From Parahoeflea alexandrii (GTDB taxonomy: Bacteria > Pseudomonadota > Alphaproteobacteria > Rhizobiales > Rhizobiaceae), in the NCBI RefSeq assembly GCF_024105735.1, contig NZ_JAAAML010000001.1, positions 1,125,809-1,189,808 on the forward strand: DNA of 64,000 bases. Reading direction: 5' to 3'. Both the position numbers and the translations under genes were made by a program. Below, piece by piece: positions 31,776 to 40,500 of this stretch. Numbering within the stretch: the stretch's first letter is position 1; every line of letters begins with the position of its first letter. Below the pieces are notes generated by a model. It did not search any database. It was given only the letters and a program-made list of their open reading frames with translations, and was not told where the DNA came from.

Positions 31776-31947
31776 GGTTTCATCTTGAATTATCAAGCTC
31801 AGCCCCGCCCGACGAGCCGCGAAGCGGGCGATGTTCTGGGATCCTGGTGCGGAAGCGGTAGAGGCGGCGATTTTGGCAAGTCTTCAGATCTTCAGCTGGG
31901 CCCATCAAAAATCTTTACAAAACTAGAATTATGGTTATATTAAAGAA

Positions 31948-32265
31948 ATGACGACATCCACACCCCATGCTCGCGCGCTTGCCGCCCTTGGTCATGACGC
32001 CCGCCTTTCGATCTTTCGCCTCCTTGTCAGGGCGGGGGATGAAGGGCTGAGGGTGGGTGATATCGGTGAGCATCTTGAGCTAGCGCCGTCGACCCTGGCG
32101 CATCACCTCTCAAGCCTGGTGGATGCCGGGCTGGTCGTGCAGGAAAAGCAGGGGCGTGAGGTGTTCAACCGGGTTGACTACCCGGCGATGCGCCGGGTGC
32201 TGTCTTTCCTCACGTCTGAATGTTGTTCCGGCGTGCGCGTGCAGCCGACGGAGGATGCCGCATGA
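31948..32265 (+). CDS. arsR: ArsR-family metalloregulator
   Basis: 105 residues with a winged helix: ALAALGHDARLSIFRLLVRA, then ELAPSTLAHHLSSLVDAGLV as recognition helix and wing. A C-terminal Cys pair, SECCSGV, is the likely As(III)/Sb(III) binding site, as in ArsR proteins of the ECC type. The gene precedes an ArsP-like permease by 55 bases and probably represses both. AT-rich sequence at 31915-31947 supplies the promoter. Confidence 0.88.
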   Translation: MTTSTPHARALAALGHDARLSIFRLLVRAGDEGLRVGDIGEHLELAPSTLAHHLSSLVDAGLVVQEKQGREVFNRVDYPAMRRVLSFLTSECCSGVRVQPTEDAA

Positions 32266-32320
32266 TAGCCCAATCAGCTTTTTTTGATCTGAAAACAACC
32301 ATAAATCCGGAGATATAGGT

Positions 32321-33370
32321 ATGACTACCGCAAGTCTTTCCACAAACGGCCTATGGGCCGGTCTGCGGCATCTCTGGCGCGATCAGCGCGTCTGGCTTGC
32401 CTCGGCGCTGATTCTCGCTGTGCTTTTGGTGTTCGACCCGACCCAGGCCGCTGATAGCGCGCTGTTTGCAGGCGATGCATTGGTGAACACGGCGCCGTTC
32501 CTCATCCTGTCGATCGGCATTGCAGCGTGGGCGGGTGCGACTGGAGCGGACAATCTGATTGCCAAGGCTTTCACCGGTGCGCCGCTGATGATGATCGCGC
32601 TCGGTGCGCTGGCGGGCGGGATATCGCCCTTCTGCTCGTGCGGGGTGATTCCGCTGATTGCGGCGTTGCTGGCGATGGGCGTTCCGTTGTCAGCCGTCAT
32701 GGCTTTCTGGCTGGCGTCGCCGATCATGGATCCGTCGATGTTCGTGCTAACGGCCGGCGTGCTGAACCTCGAATTCGCTGTCGCCAAGACACTGGCCGCA
32801 GTCGGACTGGGGCTGTTCGGCGGGGTGGTGGTCCATCTCATGGCGCGCAGCGGCGCGCTGTCCAACCCGCTGCGCGAGGGCATTGGCAATGGCGGTTGCG
32901 GCGGCTCGAAGATTCGTGTGCCCAAGCCGGTTGTCTGGCGGTTCTGGGATGAACCGGAACGGCGGGCGAAGTTCGGCAAGACGGCCTTCACGACAACATT
33001 GTTCCTGGCGAAATGGCTGACGCTCGCCTTTCTGCTCGAAAGCCTGATGCTGGCCTGGATCCCGGCCGAGACTGTGACGGCGGCGCTGGGCGGTACCGGT
33101 CTCATGCCCATCGCCATGGCGACTTTGGTAGGTGTACCGGCCTATCTGAATGGCTATGCCGCGCTGCCGCTGGTGGGCGGGCTGATCGACCAGGGCATGG
33201 CGCCGGGCGCCGGACTGGCCTTCCTCGTGGCCGGAGGCGTGACCTCGATCCCGGCGGCGATGGCGGTCTGGGCGCTGGCACGACCCCAGGTCTTCGCCCT
33301 CTACATCGGATTGTCGCTGACTGGCGCCTTTGCCACAGGCCTGTTGTTCCAGTTCTGGGTCATGGCATGA
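32321..33370 (+). CDS. arsP: ArsP-like permease (organoarsenical efflux)
   Basis: 349 residues with about eight spans. The conserved motif GGISPFCSCGVIPLIAAL holds the Cys pair essential in ArsP proteins that extrude trivalent organoarsenicals such as methylarsenite. A repeat-like ATLVGVPAYLNGYAALPLV occurs in the second half. A Gly/Cys loop, GNGGCGGSK, precedes the cytoplasmic segment. The ArsR gene upstream supports arsenic control. The start at 32321 has GGAGATATAGGT before it. Broader DUF318/UPF0718 membership is certain; the arsenical substrate is inferred. Confidence 0.82.
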   Translation: MTTASLSTNGLWAGLRHLWRDQRVWLASALILAVLLVFDPTQAADSALFAGDALVNTAPFLILSIGIAAWAGATGADNLIAKAFTGAPLMMIALGALAGGISPFCSCGVIPLIAALLAMGVPLSAVMAFWLASPIMDPSMFVLTAGVLNLEFAVAKTLAAVGLGLFGGVVVHLMARSGALSNPLREGIGNGGCGGSKIRVPKPVVWRFWDEPERRAKFGKTAFTTTLFLAKWLTLAFLLESLMLAWIPAETVTAALGGTGLMPIAMATLVGVPAYLNGYAALPLVGGLIDQGMAPGAGLAFLVAGGVTSIPAAMAVWALARPQVFALYIGLSLTGAFATGLLFQFWVMA

Positions 33371-33389
33371 GCCGAACCCAAAGCTGCCT

Positions 33390-34376
33390 CTATCCCCGCC
33401 CGCCCAGTCTCAGGCCCGGGGCGGGACGTTCCTCGAGGATCTTGGCGCGGAAGCGGTAGAGGGCTGCGGGGCGGCCGCCGGTGGCGGAGCTTGAAGCGCC
33501 CGTCGGCTCGACAAGTTCCGCGCCCTCAACGAGACGCCGGAAATTTTGCTTGTGCAGGTGCCTGCCGGAGATGGCCTCGACGGTGGTCTGCAATTCGGTC
33601 AGGGTGAACTCGGGTGGCATCAGTTCGAAGATCACCGGGCGGTACTTGATCTTGGCGCGCAGCCGCTGGACGGCGGTGGCGGCGATGCGGCGATGGTCGA
33701 AGCGCATGGCGCGACCCAGGGGAGATGCCAGCCCGGTCGATTTCACCCTCTGGTCGGCGACGGCCTCGGCGAGCAGGCCGGCCTCGTAGAGCAGCTCGTA
33801 GCGGTCGAGCACACGCTCCTCGTCCCAGGGAAAATCACCCAGCCCGAACGCAAGGCGTATGCGTGCCTTGCGGCTTGGATTCTGCGGGCGTTCGGCCGGC
33901 TGTTCGGCCCAGGGCTTGAGGCGTGGAAGGATGGCCGCGTCAAGCATGGAGGGCCGGCCTTCGCGCCAGTCCTCCCAGGGGAAGAGTTCGTACCAGTCCC
34001 GCCAGCGGGCGCCGGTCGCGTGCAATGCTTCGGGATTTTCGGCATCGGCGCGGGTCAGCGCCAGGTAGCCGACGGAGACCAGGTGCGGGCTGCCGTCGCG
34101 CGCTTCATCGAAATCCATCTGGCGCCCGCGGTCGCCGAATGTATAGAGTTGCTCGACATAGCCGAGGTTGAGCGCGGTCTGGCTTTCGACGCTGCCCCGC
34201 AGGCTGGCTTCGAAGGTCCTGTGCCGCACTGGATCGAACGGACCGAAGGGAAGTCCGTCTGCGGGACCGTCGCCGGGCGTTGCCGGGACTGTCAGAATGC
34301 TTGGCGTGCGGTTGGTGACGGCAACGATGGCCGCATTCAATCCGATGCGGAGCGGGGGGATGCGATCAGCTTGCAT
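33390..34376 (-). CDS. nadQ: NadQ-type transcriptional regulator of NAD synthesis (Nudix-like plus winged helix)
   Basis: 328 residues. The N-terminal half resembles a Nudix fold (LRIGLNAAIVAVTNRTPSIL, YVEQLYTFGDRGR) but lacks the REXXEE catalytic box. This is expected of a ligand sensor. The C-terminal part (YRPVIFELMPPEFTLTELQ, HLHKQNFRRLVEG, GRPAALYRFRAKIL) is a winged helix, as in NrtR-like proteins. COG4111 members are assigned as NadQ, repressor of nadABC in alphaproteobacteria. A perfect dyad lies before nadA in this window. It is followed on the same strand by nothing and preceded by a phosphatase gene. Confidence 0.82.
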   Translation of the reverse strand: MQADRIPPLRIGLNAAIVAVTNRTPSILTVPATPGDGPADGLPFGPFDPVRHRTFEASLRGSVESQTALNLGYVEQLYTFGDRGRQMDFDEARDGSPHLVSVGYLALTRADAENPEALHATGARWRDWYELFPWEDWREGRPSMLDAAILPRLKPWAEQPAERPQNPSRKARIRLAFGLGDFPWDEERVLDRYELLYEAGLLAEAVADQRVKSTGLASPLGRAMRFDHRRIAATAVQRLRAKIKYRPVIFELMPPEFTLTELQTTVEAISGRHLHKQNFRRLVEGAELVEPTGASSSATGGRPAALYRFRAKILEERPAPGLRLGGRG

Positions 34377-34399
34377 GGCGGTCTCGCTCCATGGCTGTG

Positions 34400-34963
34400 T
34401 CAGCCCGTGCCCTTGGGGCGGTCCGGCGTTGCCGGCGGCACCTCCTCGCCCGGCCTGATGGCAAAACAGAACCTGTTTCCCTCGAAAGCGTCGGCGCCAC
34501 GCCCGATTGCCCTGATCGCGCGGATCAGCCGGCCGCCCCGGCCCAGCATGGCGTCACCGATCTCGATCAGCCGCGGATTGGGGGTGATGAAGGGGGAGGC
34601 GGTGCGCAGCCGTTCGGCCAATGCCATCTCGTCCTGGTCGGGTTCGAGTGTCAGTGCCGTGATGGCCGCGGCTGCGGGTGACCGGGAAATCCCCAGCCAG
34701 CAATGAACCACCAGAGGTGCGCGCTGGTCCCAGCCCTGGGCAAACCGGATCAGCCGGTCGACGTGGATCTCGCCGGGGGCGGTCAGGCCGGGGCGGGCTT
34801 CGGCGATATCATTGAGGCCAAGCTTGAGATGCCTGGCTTCATCGATGACACCGGGCCGATGAAAGTCCTGGTTCTCCGCCAGCAGACTGACCATCTCGCG
34901 CGCGCTATGCAGCACGGCCGATTCGGCGATCTGGTCGAGGCGGCAGATGACGATGTAGGGCAT
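34400..34963 (-). CDS. Cysteine-based protein tyrosine/dual-specificity phosphatase-like protein
   Basis: 187 residues. The signature VVHCWLGISRSPAAAA is a CX5R phosphatase loop (Cys and Arg present). An upstream acidic region (GLNDIAEARPG) could hold the general acid. The fold matches the rhizobial tyrosine phosphatases that sit near the HD-domain gene. The start codon lies three bases past the HD gene stop, and nadQ begins 23 bases after its end, so the four minus-strand genes form one operon. Substrate unknown. Confidence 0.82.
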   Translation of the reverse strand: MPYIVICRLDQIAESAVLHSAREMVSLLAENQDFHRPGVIDEARHLKLGLNDIAEARPGLTAPGEIHVDRLIRFAQGWDQRAPLVVHCWLGISRSPAAAAITALTLEPDQDEMALAERLRTASPFITPNPRLIEIGDAMLGRGGRLIRAIRAIGRGADAFEGNRFCFAIRPGEEVPPATPDRPKGTG

Positions 34964-34966
34964 GTC

Positions 34967-35581
34967 TCAGCCTTTCCCGGCCCGGCGGAGGGCCTCTATG
35001 GTTTCAAAGCGCGCGAGAAACATCTTTTCGACCTCGGCCGCGGAGCGTGGTGACACATCCACCATGTCGCGGCTTATGTCGCGGGGCGGCCCGAAGAAGG
35101 CCCGCGCCTCGCTGGGCTGAAATCCCGCCAGTTCGGTCGCCTCGAAATAGGCGGCGATCCGGTCTGCCCGCTTGATCAGCGCCTTGATCGCCTTGGGGGC
35201 CGCGGGAGGCAGCCCGAAACGGAGGTGAATGGCTGCCTCGAGCTTTGCTTCCACCGTCTTGTAGCCGCCGCCGACGACGGCCTTGAAAGGCGAGATCATG
35301 TCGCCGATCACATATTCGGGGGCATCATGCAGCAGCGCAAGAAGCAGGGTCTGAGGCGAGGCGGACGAGATCCGTCCGACAATCGCCTCGACCATCAGCG
35401 AATGCTGCGCCACCGAAAACGCATGATCGCCACGGGTCTGGCCGTTCCAGCGCGCGACCCGCGCCAGCCCCTGCGCAATGTCGGAAATCTCGACATCGAG
35501 CGGCGAGGGATCGAGCAGGTCGAGCCGCCGGCCCGAAAGCATGCGTTGCCAGGCACGGGGCGCTTTTTCTCTTGCAGGCAT
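34967..35581 (-). CDS. HD-domain hydrolase (YfbR-like 5'-nucleotidase fold)
   Basis: 204 residues. The HD motif ALLHDAPEYVIGDMISPFK and the upstream VAQHSLMVEAIV supply the metal ligands (His, HD, Asp). The sequence KALIKRADRIAAYFEATE resembles YfbR-type dNMP 5'-nucleotidases. It probably acts in the cytosol on deoxynucleotides. The gene starts three bases downstream of the ygfZ-like stop, supporting an operon with ygfZ, the phosphatase and nadQ. Confidence 0.82.
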   Translation of the reverse strand: MPAREKAPRAWQRMLSGRRLDLLDPSPLDVEISDIAQGLARVARWNGQTRGDHAFSVAQHSLMVEAIVGRISSASPQTLLLALLHDAPEYVIGDMISPFKAVVGGGYKTVEAKLEAAIHLRFGLPPAAPKAIKALIKRADRIAAYFEATELAGFQPSEARAFFGPPRDISRDMVDVSPRSAAEVEKMFLARFETIEALRRAGKG

Positions 35582-35584
35582 TGA

Positions 35585-36463
35585 TCACTTGTCCGGCGTG
35601 TTTGTGTCGCCGCTGTTAAAGGACAAACCGGTCCAGCCTGGCAAGCTCAATGTTACCTGTGCGTCTCCTACGGTCAGGGGAGTGCCCTGCGAGAGAGCGT
35701 CGGCAACCCTGTCGGTTCGCACGATTGCGAGCGCCGACCCGCCGGCGGTCGAGCCGATGCTGCCGACCGGCTTGCCGCCAGCCATGATGCTCAGTTCATC
35801 TTCATTGCTGTTCTCGTTCCTGGTGCGGGCGGGCAGGTCGGTCTGTGCCGTCAGTGTCACCACACGGCGCCTGGCTGTGCCGCGGTGCTGCATGCGGGAA
35901 ACAACCTCCTGGCCGACATAACAGCCCTTCCGGAAATCAACGCCGCCATTCCTGTCCATCAACACGTCATGGGGGAAAACATCCGAGAGTGCGAAATCCG
36001 AGCCCGATTCGGCCACTCCGTGGGCGATCCGGACCGCATCCCAGTCAGCCGGCTTGCCATCAGGCATGGCTTCGTTGCCATAAAGCCGCCAGACGTCGGC
36101 TTCTTCGGGAAACCTGCGATCCCGCAATGCGCCCTGCGGCGCGTCTTCATCCCAGGCGGCAATCACAGGCTGATCCTCAAGGAGATTGAATTCGACAGAC
36201 GCGCGCAGCTTGTAGAGTGTCAGCCTGCGGATGAAATCGGCTGCCTGATCGGCGCGGATGTCGCAGTCATAGCCGGTCTCACCGGACTTCGAGATCAGAA
36301 AGTCGAAAAGGATCTTGCCTTGCGGTGTGAGCAAGGCGGCCGGCCAGGCCTCGCCGGGCGCGATGGCGTCAATATTGGTGGTGATCAGGTTCTGCAGGAA
36401 ATGTTGCGCATCCGCCCCCTCCACGCGAATGAGGCTCCGGTCGGGAAGGATCAGGGCTGGCAC
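35585..36463 (-). CDS. ygfZ: YgfZ/GcvT-like folate-binding protein
   Basis: 292 residues from a GTG start. The family signature KGCYVGQEVVSRMQHRGTAR contains the conserved redox Cys. The N-terminal LIRVEGADAQHFLQNLITTN is also typical. YgfZ proteins bind tetrahydrofolate and help assemble or repair Fe-S clusters, for example in MiaB. NadA in this window needs such a cluster. It is the first gene of the ygfZ-HD-phosphatase-nadQ group. Confidence 0.9.
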   Translation of the reverse strand: MPALILPDRSLIRVEGADAQHFLQNLITTNIDAIAPGEAWPAALLTPQGKILFDFLISKSGETGYDCDIRADQAADFIRRLTLYKLRASVEFNLLEDQPVIAAWDEDAPQGALRDRRFPEEADVWRLYGNEAMPDGKPADWDAVRIAHGVAESGSDFALSDVFPHDVLMDRNGGVDFRKGCYVGQEVVSRMQHRGTARRRVVTLTAQTDLPARTRNENSNEDELSIMAGGKPVGSIGSTAGGSALAIVRTDRVADALSQGTPLTVGDAQVTLSLPGWTGLSFNSGDTNTPDK

Positions 36464-36559
36464 GGTGCGGCTCTCCGGGGTTGGACTGCGGATGGTGCGT
36501 GGAAGGCGAGGCTGGTCACTAGGTATGCAGTCGCAACGCGCCCGGCAAGAGCCGGCCGG

Positions 36560-37318
36560 TCAATCACCCGCCATGAAGAAGCGCCATTCGCCGTCGGGCG
36601 AAATTCCGACCCGGTAGAAATTGTAGGCGCCGTAGGCCTTCATGTCCTCGACATCGCCGGCGGTGACCAGCCGCAGCAACTCGACCCGTTGCGGGGCGGT
36701 CAGGCCGTCCAGCGGCAGAGCGACAAAATAGGGCCAGACATAGGTTTCCCCCGGTTCCCCTGCATCGAAACGGACAAAGCCTGCGTTGAGCAGATCGATG
36801 AGTATGGCCAGGATTTCGAGGCCCTCGCCGTCTCCGGAGACCGAACGCAGATAGTCCACCGGATCGCCCTCGATATCGCCAAAGGCAAGCTGGGTGGCAT
36901 TCGGTCCTGTTCCAAGCAGTGCGCGGAGCTTTTCGGGATCTCCAGTGGCTGCGGCATCAAGGATCAGCTCGCGCATGCGCCGTGCCGGTTCAGGCAGCTG
37001 TTGCGGATCGGTGATGATGTCGACAGCCATTGCTTCGCCGGCCGTTGTGTCGGATCCAGTGATCTCGCCGGTCTGCGGTTGAGGCAATTCGCGGATGATC
37101 GGGCCGGGCTGCGGCAATCCGCCATCGATGCCGGTGGTCGGTTCTTCAAGCGGTGGCAGCGAAGGACCCTGTTCCACCTCGTCAGAGGCAGGCTGGACCG
37201 GCTTGAGTTCGCTCAGCGCGAATACCTGTCCCGAAAGGCCGATGGTCAGCAGCGCGGCCCCAGCCGATAATCTCAAGCTCAAACGGGTCGGGATGCAGCG
37301 CCTGCCCTTGATCACCAC
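36560..37318 (-). CDS. Secreted protein of unknown function with Pro-rich N-terminus
   Basis: 252 residues from GTG 37318, with GGGGAG upstream. A signal peptide (SLRLSAGAALLTIGLSGQVFA) covers about residues 14-35. A Pro/Glu-rich linker of some 60 residues follows. The C-terminal domain includes LREL-like MRELILDAAATGDPEKLRAL, LAFGDIEGDPVDYLRS, VWPYFVALPLDGLT and DGEWRFFMAGD. The last part is reminiscent of small periplasmic proteins common in rhizobia. I do not know the function. No catalytic residues stand out. Confidence 0.68.
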   Translation of the reverse strand: MVIKGRRCIPTRLSLRLSAGAALLTIGLSGQVFALSELKPVQPASDEVEQGPSLPPLEEPTTGIDGGLPQPGPIIRELPQPQTGEITGSDTTAGEAMAVDIITDPQQLPEPARRMRELILDAAATGDPEKLRALLGTGPNATQLAFGDIEGDPVDYLRSVSGDGEGLEILAILIDLLNAGFVRFDAGEPGETYVWPYFVALPLDGLTAPQRVELLRLVTAGDVEDMKAYGAYNFYRVGISPDGEWRFFMAGD

Positions 37319-37338
37319 TTGGCTCCCCGCCGGTCATC

Positions 37339-37608
37339 CTACTGAAGGGTGCGTTCCGGAGAGAATTCGCCGGCCAGAATGCGTCCCCTGAGCGATTCCA
37401 CCAGAGCTTCCGCCTGATCCTCGCCCAGTGCGCGCACCGTTTCGCGAATGGCGGTGATCATCGCGGCATCGGCGATGATCTCCGGTTCGATGCCGTCGGC
37501 CGCACTCTCGGCCCATGCATCATGCTGTAACTCGAGAGCAACCTGGAGCTTTTCCTGGATGATCAGATCATCGAGTTCGTCGGGCGTGTGCGCTGTGGGA
37601 TGTGTCAT
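37339..37608 (-). CDS. Small conserved-type hypothetical protein
   Basis: 89 residues from ATG 37608 (MTHPTAHTPDELDDLIIQEK), mostly helical and acidic. No signal peptide, membrane segment or known domain. It lies 20 bases upstream of the secreted unknown on the same strand and may share its transcript. The ribosome site is weak (GAG only), so the start is uncertain. Confidence 0.55.
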   Translation of the reverse strand: MTHPTAHTPDELDDLIIQEKLQVALELQHDAWAESAADGIEPEIIADAAMITAIRETVRALGEDQAEALVESLRGRILAGEFSPERTLQ

Positions 37609-37700
37609 GCGAAACAACTCTTACTTACTATGTCGTTAACACCCTAGCACGGCTTGACGCGTTTCGGCACGGGGCAGAGGCGATATCAGTTAACAAAATG

Positions 37701-38126
37701 TCAATTTCCGTAGCGGGCGACAATTTCAGCGATAAGTGTTGCACCTTCGTGACGGTATCGTTGCTCCGCGACGAGGGCAGATGAGGTGCAGGTGGTGTAA
37801 ACCGAGGCAAATGTGCGGAAGCCGCGATTGTATCCGGCAGTCAGCCGTGTGCGACGCTCCGGTTCATCGGCGGTCTCGCTGTCGAGCAGGGCCTGCATGC
37901 TTTCGAGCCACCCGGTCTCGCCCTCGGAATTGCACAGATTGCGCAGATACTGGATCGACCCTAGAATTTCGGCCAGTCGCAGCAATCTGTCCTCATAGGG
38001 TGGCGGTGGCAGGTTCAAAGCGGCTGCGTCCGCGCCATCGCTTTCCTGCGCCAGAACCGGCTGGGAGCCGAGGGCCGTCAGCAGGGGCGTGAGAAGGGTA
38101 AGGATCAGGAGCGAGCGGCGGATCAT
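37701..38126 (-). CDS. TIGR02301-family secreted protein
   Basis: 141 residues; AGGGAGCC precedes ATG 38126. A signal peptide ends near PVLAQES. The mature part PPPYEDRLLRLAEILGSIQY, RNLCNSEGETGW, GYNRGFRTFASVYTTCTSSA and AEQRYRHEGATLI matches the TIGR02301 family of alphaproteobacteria. Two conserved Cys could form a disulfide. Function is unknown. The family is common and well conserved in rhizobia. Confidence 0.8.
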   Translation of the reverse strand: MIRRSLLILTLLTPLLTALGSQPVLAQESDGADAAALNLPPPPYEDRLLRLAEILGSIQYLRNLCNSEGETGWLESMQALLDSETADEPERRTRLTAGYNRGFRTFASVYTTCTSSALVAEQRYRHEGATLIAEIVARYGN

Positions 38127-38183
38127 GACGGCTCCCTTACACCAAGACATGGCCCGATGAAATCCCATGCGGGAGTGCGCAAG

Positions 38184-39209
38184 CTATTTGAGGATGCTGA
38201 TTTCGGGCAGGAATGCGCCGACGACAAAAGCAAACGTCAACTCGTGGACGAGGGGGGCACCATTGCGGGTAACGTTGACGCTTCCGATCTCGCGGCCTTC
38301 TTCGATCGAGCTGGTGTCAAGTACCGAGCGGACTCCGGGCACCCATTCGATTTCCACCCCGTCGATTTCCATCTTTTCCTCGCGGCGCAGCCGGTCCAGC
38401 GAAACCGCCAGTGGCTCCGATGCGTCGCGCACGACGACGACATAGGACAGCGGCGAGATGCCATCGGGCATCGGGCCGCGGTAAAGAAACGGCACGGCCG
38501 AGCTGTCATAGCCGGCGTAGGGATTGCGCCCGTAGTCACGTAGGCCCGGATTGCCGGGCACCAGCACTTGGCCATCGGGGAAACGCTCGCGAAAGCTCTG
38601 CCAGGATTCAAGCCGCGAGGGGATGACCTTGAGCATCGTGCCGGTCCGGGCGCCGGCAATCGCCTCGCCGGTGAATTGCTGCCACCAGCTTTCGGTTTCC
38701 CGGTCGTACATGATCAGGTCGGAATTGCGCAGCTTGCCGGTGGTGCCGAAGCTGGTCATCGTTCCCTCGACCGTCCGTTCAAACACGATAGCTGCATTGC
38801 ACAGCGGGCAGTAGGTGACCGAGATCGGCTGGCCGGCGAGCATGTCGTTGACGATCTCGTGCCATATCATGATGCGCAGCGGATAGGCGCGGGCCTGGCC
38901 GTCGATTGCCACCGACATCACCGGTTCCTTCGCATCAAGACCGGAGGCTTCAGACACCGGCAGAAACGACGGATCGTCGATCGGCGGAATGCCATCCCTT
39001 GGCGGGCCACCCGACATGACGCTTGAATAATCGATGCCGGACTTCGAGAAATCAGTCTTCCAGCCTTCGGCGCGCCAGCGGTCCGGATCGGCGGCGGCAC
39101 CGACGGCTGAAGCCGCCAGGAAAAGCCCGGCAACCAGCGCCATGCTGATGATGCCGGTGAGCCTGGCATGCAACACGCGTATCGATCTGGGTGGGCCGAA
39201 CCTGTTCAT
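38184..39209 (-). CDS. DUF3179-domain protein, exported
   Basis: 341 residues from ATG 39209; a TTG at 39245 would extend it. The N-terminal hydrophobic segment IISMALVAGLFLAASAVGAA is a signal peptide. The DUF3179 landmark is SVTYCPLCNAAIVFERTV (CPLCN pair) followed by FGTTGKLRNSDLIMYDRETESWWQQF in sequence. DUF3179 proteins are predicted periplasmic, possibly metal-binding through CPLC, with unknown activity. It shows no obvious operon partner. Confidence 0.82.
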   Translation of the reverse strand: MNRFGPPRSIRVLHARLTGIISMALVAGLFLAASAVGAAADPDRWRAEGWKTDFSKSGIDYSSVMSGGPPRDGIPPIDDPSFLPVSEASGLDAKEPVMSVAIDGQARAYPLRIMIWHEIVNDMLAGQPISVTYCPLCNAAIVFERTVEGTMTSFGTTGKLRNSDLIMYDRETESWWQQFTGEAIAGARTGTMLKVIPSRLESWQSFRERFPDGQVLVPGNPGLRDYGRNPYAGYDSSAVPFLYRGPMPDGISPLSYVVVVRDASEPLAVSLDRLRREEKMEIDGVEIEWVPGVRSVLDTSSIEEGREIGSVNVTRNGAPLVHELTFAFVVGAFLPEISILK

Positions 39210-39275
39210 GGGCGGATGATCGGCGAAAATTGGCAAACCGGCCAATCAAGCCGGCTCACATTTGCTTGAACGGCT

Positions 39276-40184
39276 TCAGGCCTTGAGCTCTTGCGCAAGC
39301 CGGCCGATCTGCTCCACGCCGATACCGCAACACCCGCCAACCAGGGTTGCGCCGGCTTCGGTCCAATTCCGGGCAAAGCCGAGATAGCCATCGCCGTCGA
39401 GCTCTGCCCGCATGCCGCTCAAACCGTCATTTGCCTTCTTCTCGTCCGTCTCCTCGTCGAACGCATTGGCGTAAACGCCGATCCTGGGGCTGACGTCGAG
39501 ATTGCTGAAAATCGATGCGGCTGTCCGGATCGCCGGTTCCATGACCTCGGGCTTGGAGCAATTGAACAGGAGTGCCTGGATGCCGTTCGCTGCAGCCCAG
39601 CGGGCCGCCTCGGCCACGGTCTCGCCAGAGCGCAAGGCCGGTTCGGCGCCGGTCGCACCGGGTTTGTCATCGAGGGTGAAGGATACCCACACGGGCTTGC
39701 CGTTGGCCTTGACCGCCTTTGTCACCGCCTCGGCTTCGGCAATCAGGCTCAGGGTTTCGGCGAGCCAGACATCGACGTGGGGTTCAAGGTTTTCCACGAG
39801 AACCTGCAAATAGTCCTGCACGCGCGCCGGATTGAAATTCTGAGGTTCGTATGAGCCGAAAATCGGCGGCAGGGAGCCGCAAACCAGCACCTTGCGGCCT
39901 TCGGCCGCGTCGGCCGCTTCCCGCGCCAGCTGTCCCGACAGGGCAATCAAGGAGGCCCCATCGGCCCGAAACCGGTCCTCGCCGATGTGGAAGGGGACCA
40001 GTGCGTAGCTGTTGGTGGTGATCGCGTCGGCACCGGCCGCGATGAACTCGGCATGCACCTGGCGCACGATTTGAGGGCTTTCCATCAGCGCCAGCGCCGA
40101 CCATTCCGGCTGTACGAGACGGGCGCCGAGCCGCATCAGTTCGCGGCTCATGCCGCCATCGAGGATCATCATTTCCGGGTGCAT
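39276..40184 (-). CDS. Homocysteine S-methyltransferase family protein
   Basis: 302 residues. The N-terminal LDGGMSREL and ITTNSYALVPFH fit the barrel of the family. The zinc-binding Cys residues lie in LLFNCSKPEVMEP and VGGCCGIGVEQI. Members transfer methyl from S-methylmethionine, betaine or S-adenosylmethionine to homocysteine. Exact donor cannot be told. A BCCT-type betaine carrier is encoded 10 kb away, but no direct link is shown. Confidence 0.88.
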   Translation of the reverse strand: MHPEMMILDGGMSRELMRLGARLVQPEWSALALMESPQIVRQVHAEFIAAGADAITTNSYALVPFHIGEDRFRADGASLIALSGQLAREAADAAEGRKVLVCGSLPPIFGSYEPQNFNPARVQDYLQVLVENLEPHVDVWLAETLSLIAEAEAVTKAVKANGKPVWVSFTLDDKPGATGAEPALRSGETVAEAARWAAANGIQALLFNCSKPEVMEPAIRTAASIFSNLDVSPRIGVYANAFDEETDEKKANDGLSGMRAELDGDGYLGFARNWTEAGATLVGGCCGIGVEQIGRLAQELKA

Positions 40185-40500
40185 TCCGCAATCCTTTTAC
40201 AACGAGAAGCAGGGACGGTTGCCGCTCATGGTCGCGCTGTTTTTCAGACGCCAAATTGTTTCCTTCTCCGAGCCCGAGTCGTCCTGAAAGGTCAATGTTC
40301 CGGCTGTTCAAACTCCCGGATTGGGTCCGTGTGAACGCCGGTCGCGGCGGGGTGGTATGCAAAATGTGCCTACTTGCAGCAATTTCTCTGATGCATATTT
40401 GGGCCGGGCACTTCGCCGAGAACTGCGCCACGGTGGATCCTCCCATTATCGCCGGACGCAGGGACGACGAGACCAATCACTGTCTGAAAGGCCCTTGGAA
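40185..40500. other. Gap before the nitroreductase gene, with an imperfect dyad
   Basis: This 316-base gap lies between divergent genes. TGCAA (40358-40362) and TTGCA (40374-40378) form an inverted repeat with an 11-base centre inside GTATGCAAAATGTGCC-TACTTGCA, which resembles operators of HxlR-type regulators. No HxlR gene is adjacent. I see no other gene. Confidence 0.35.
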
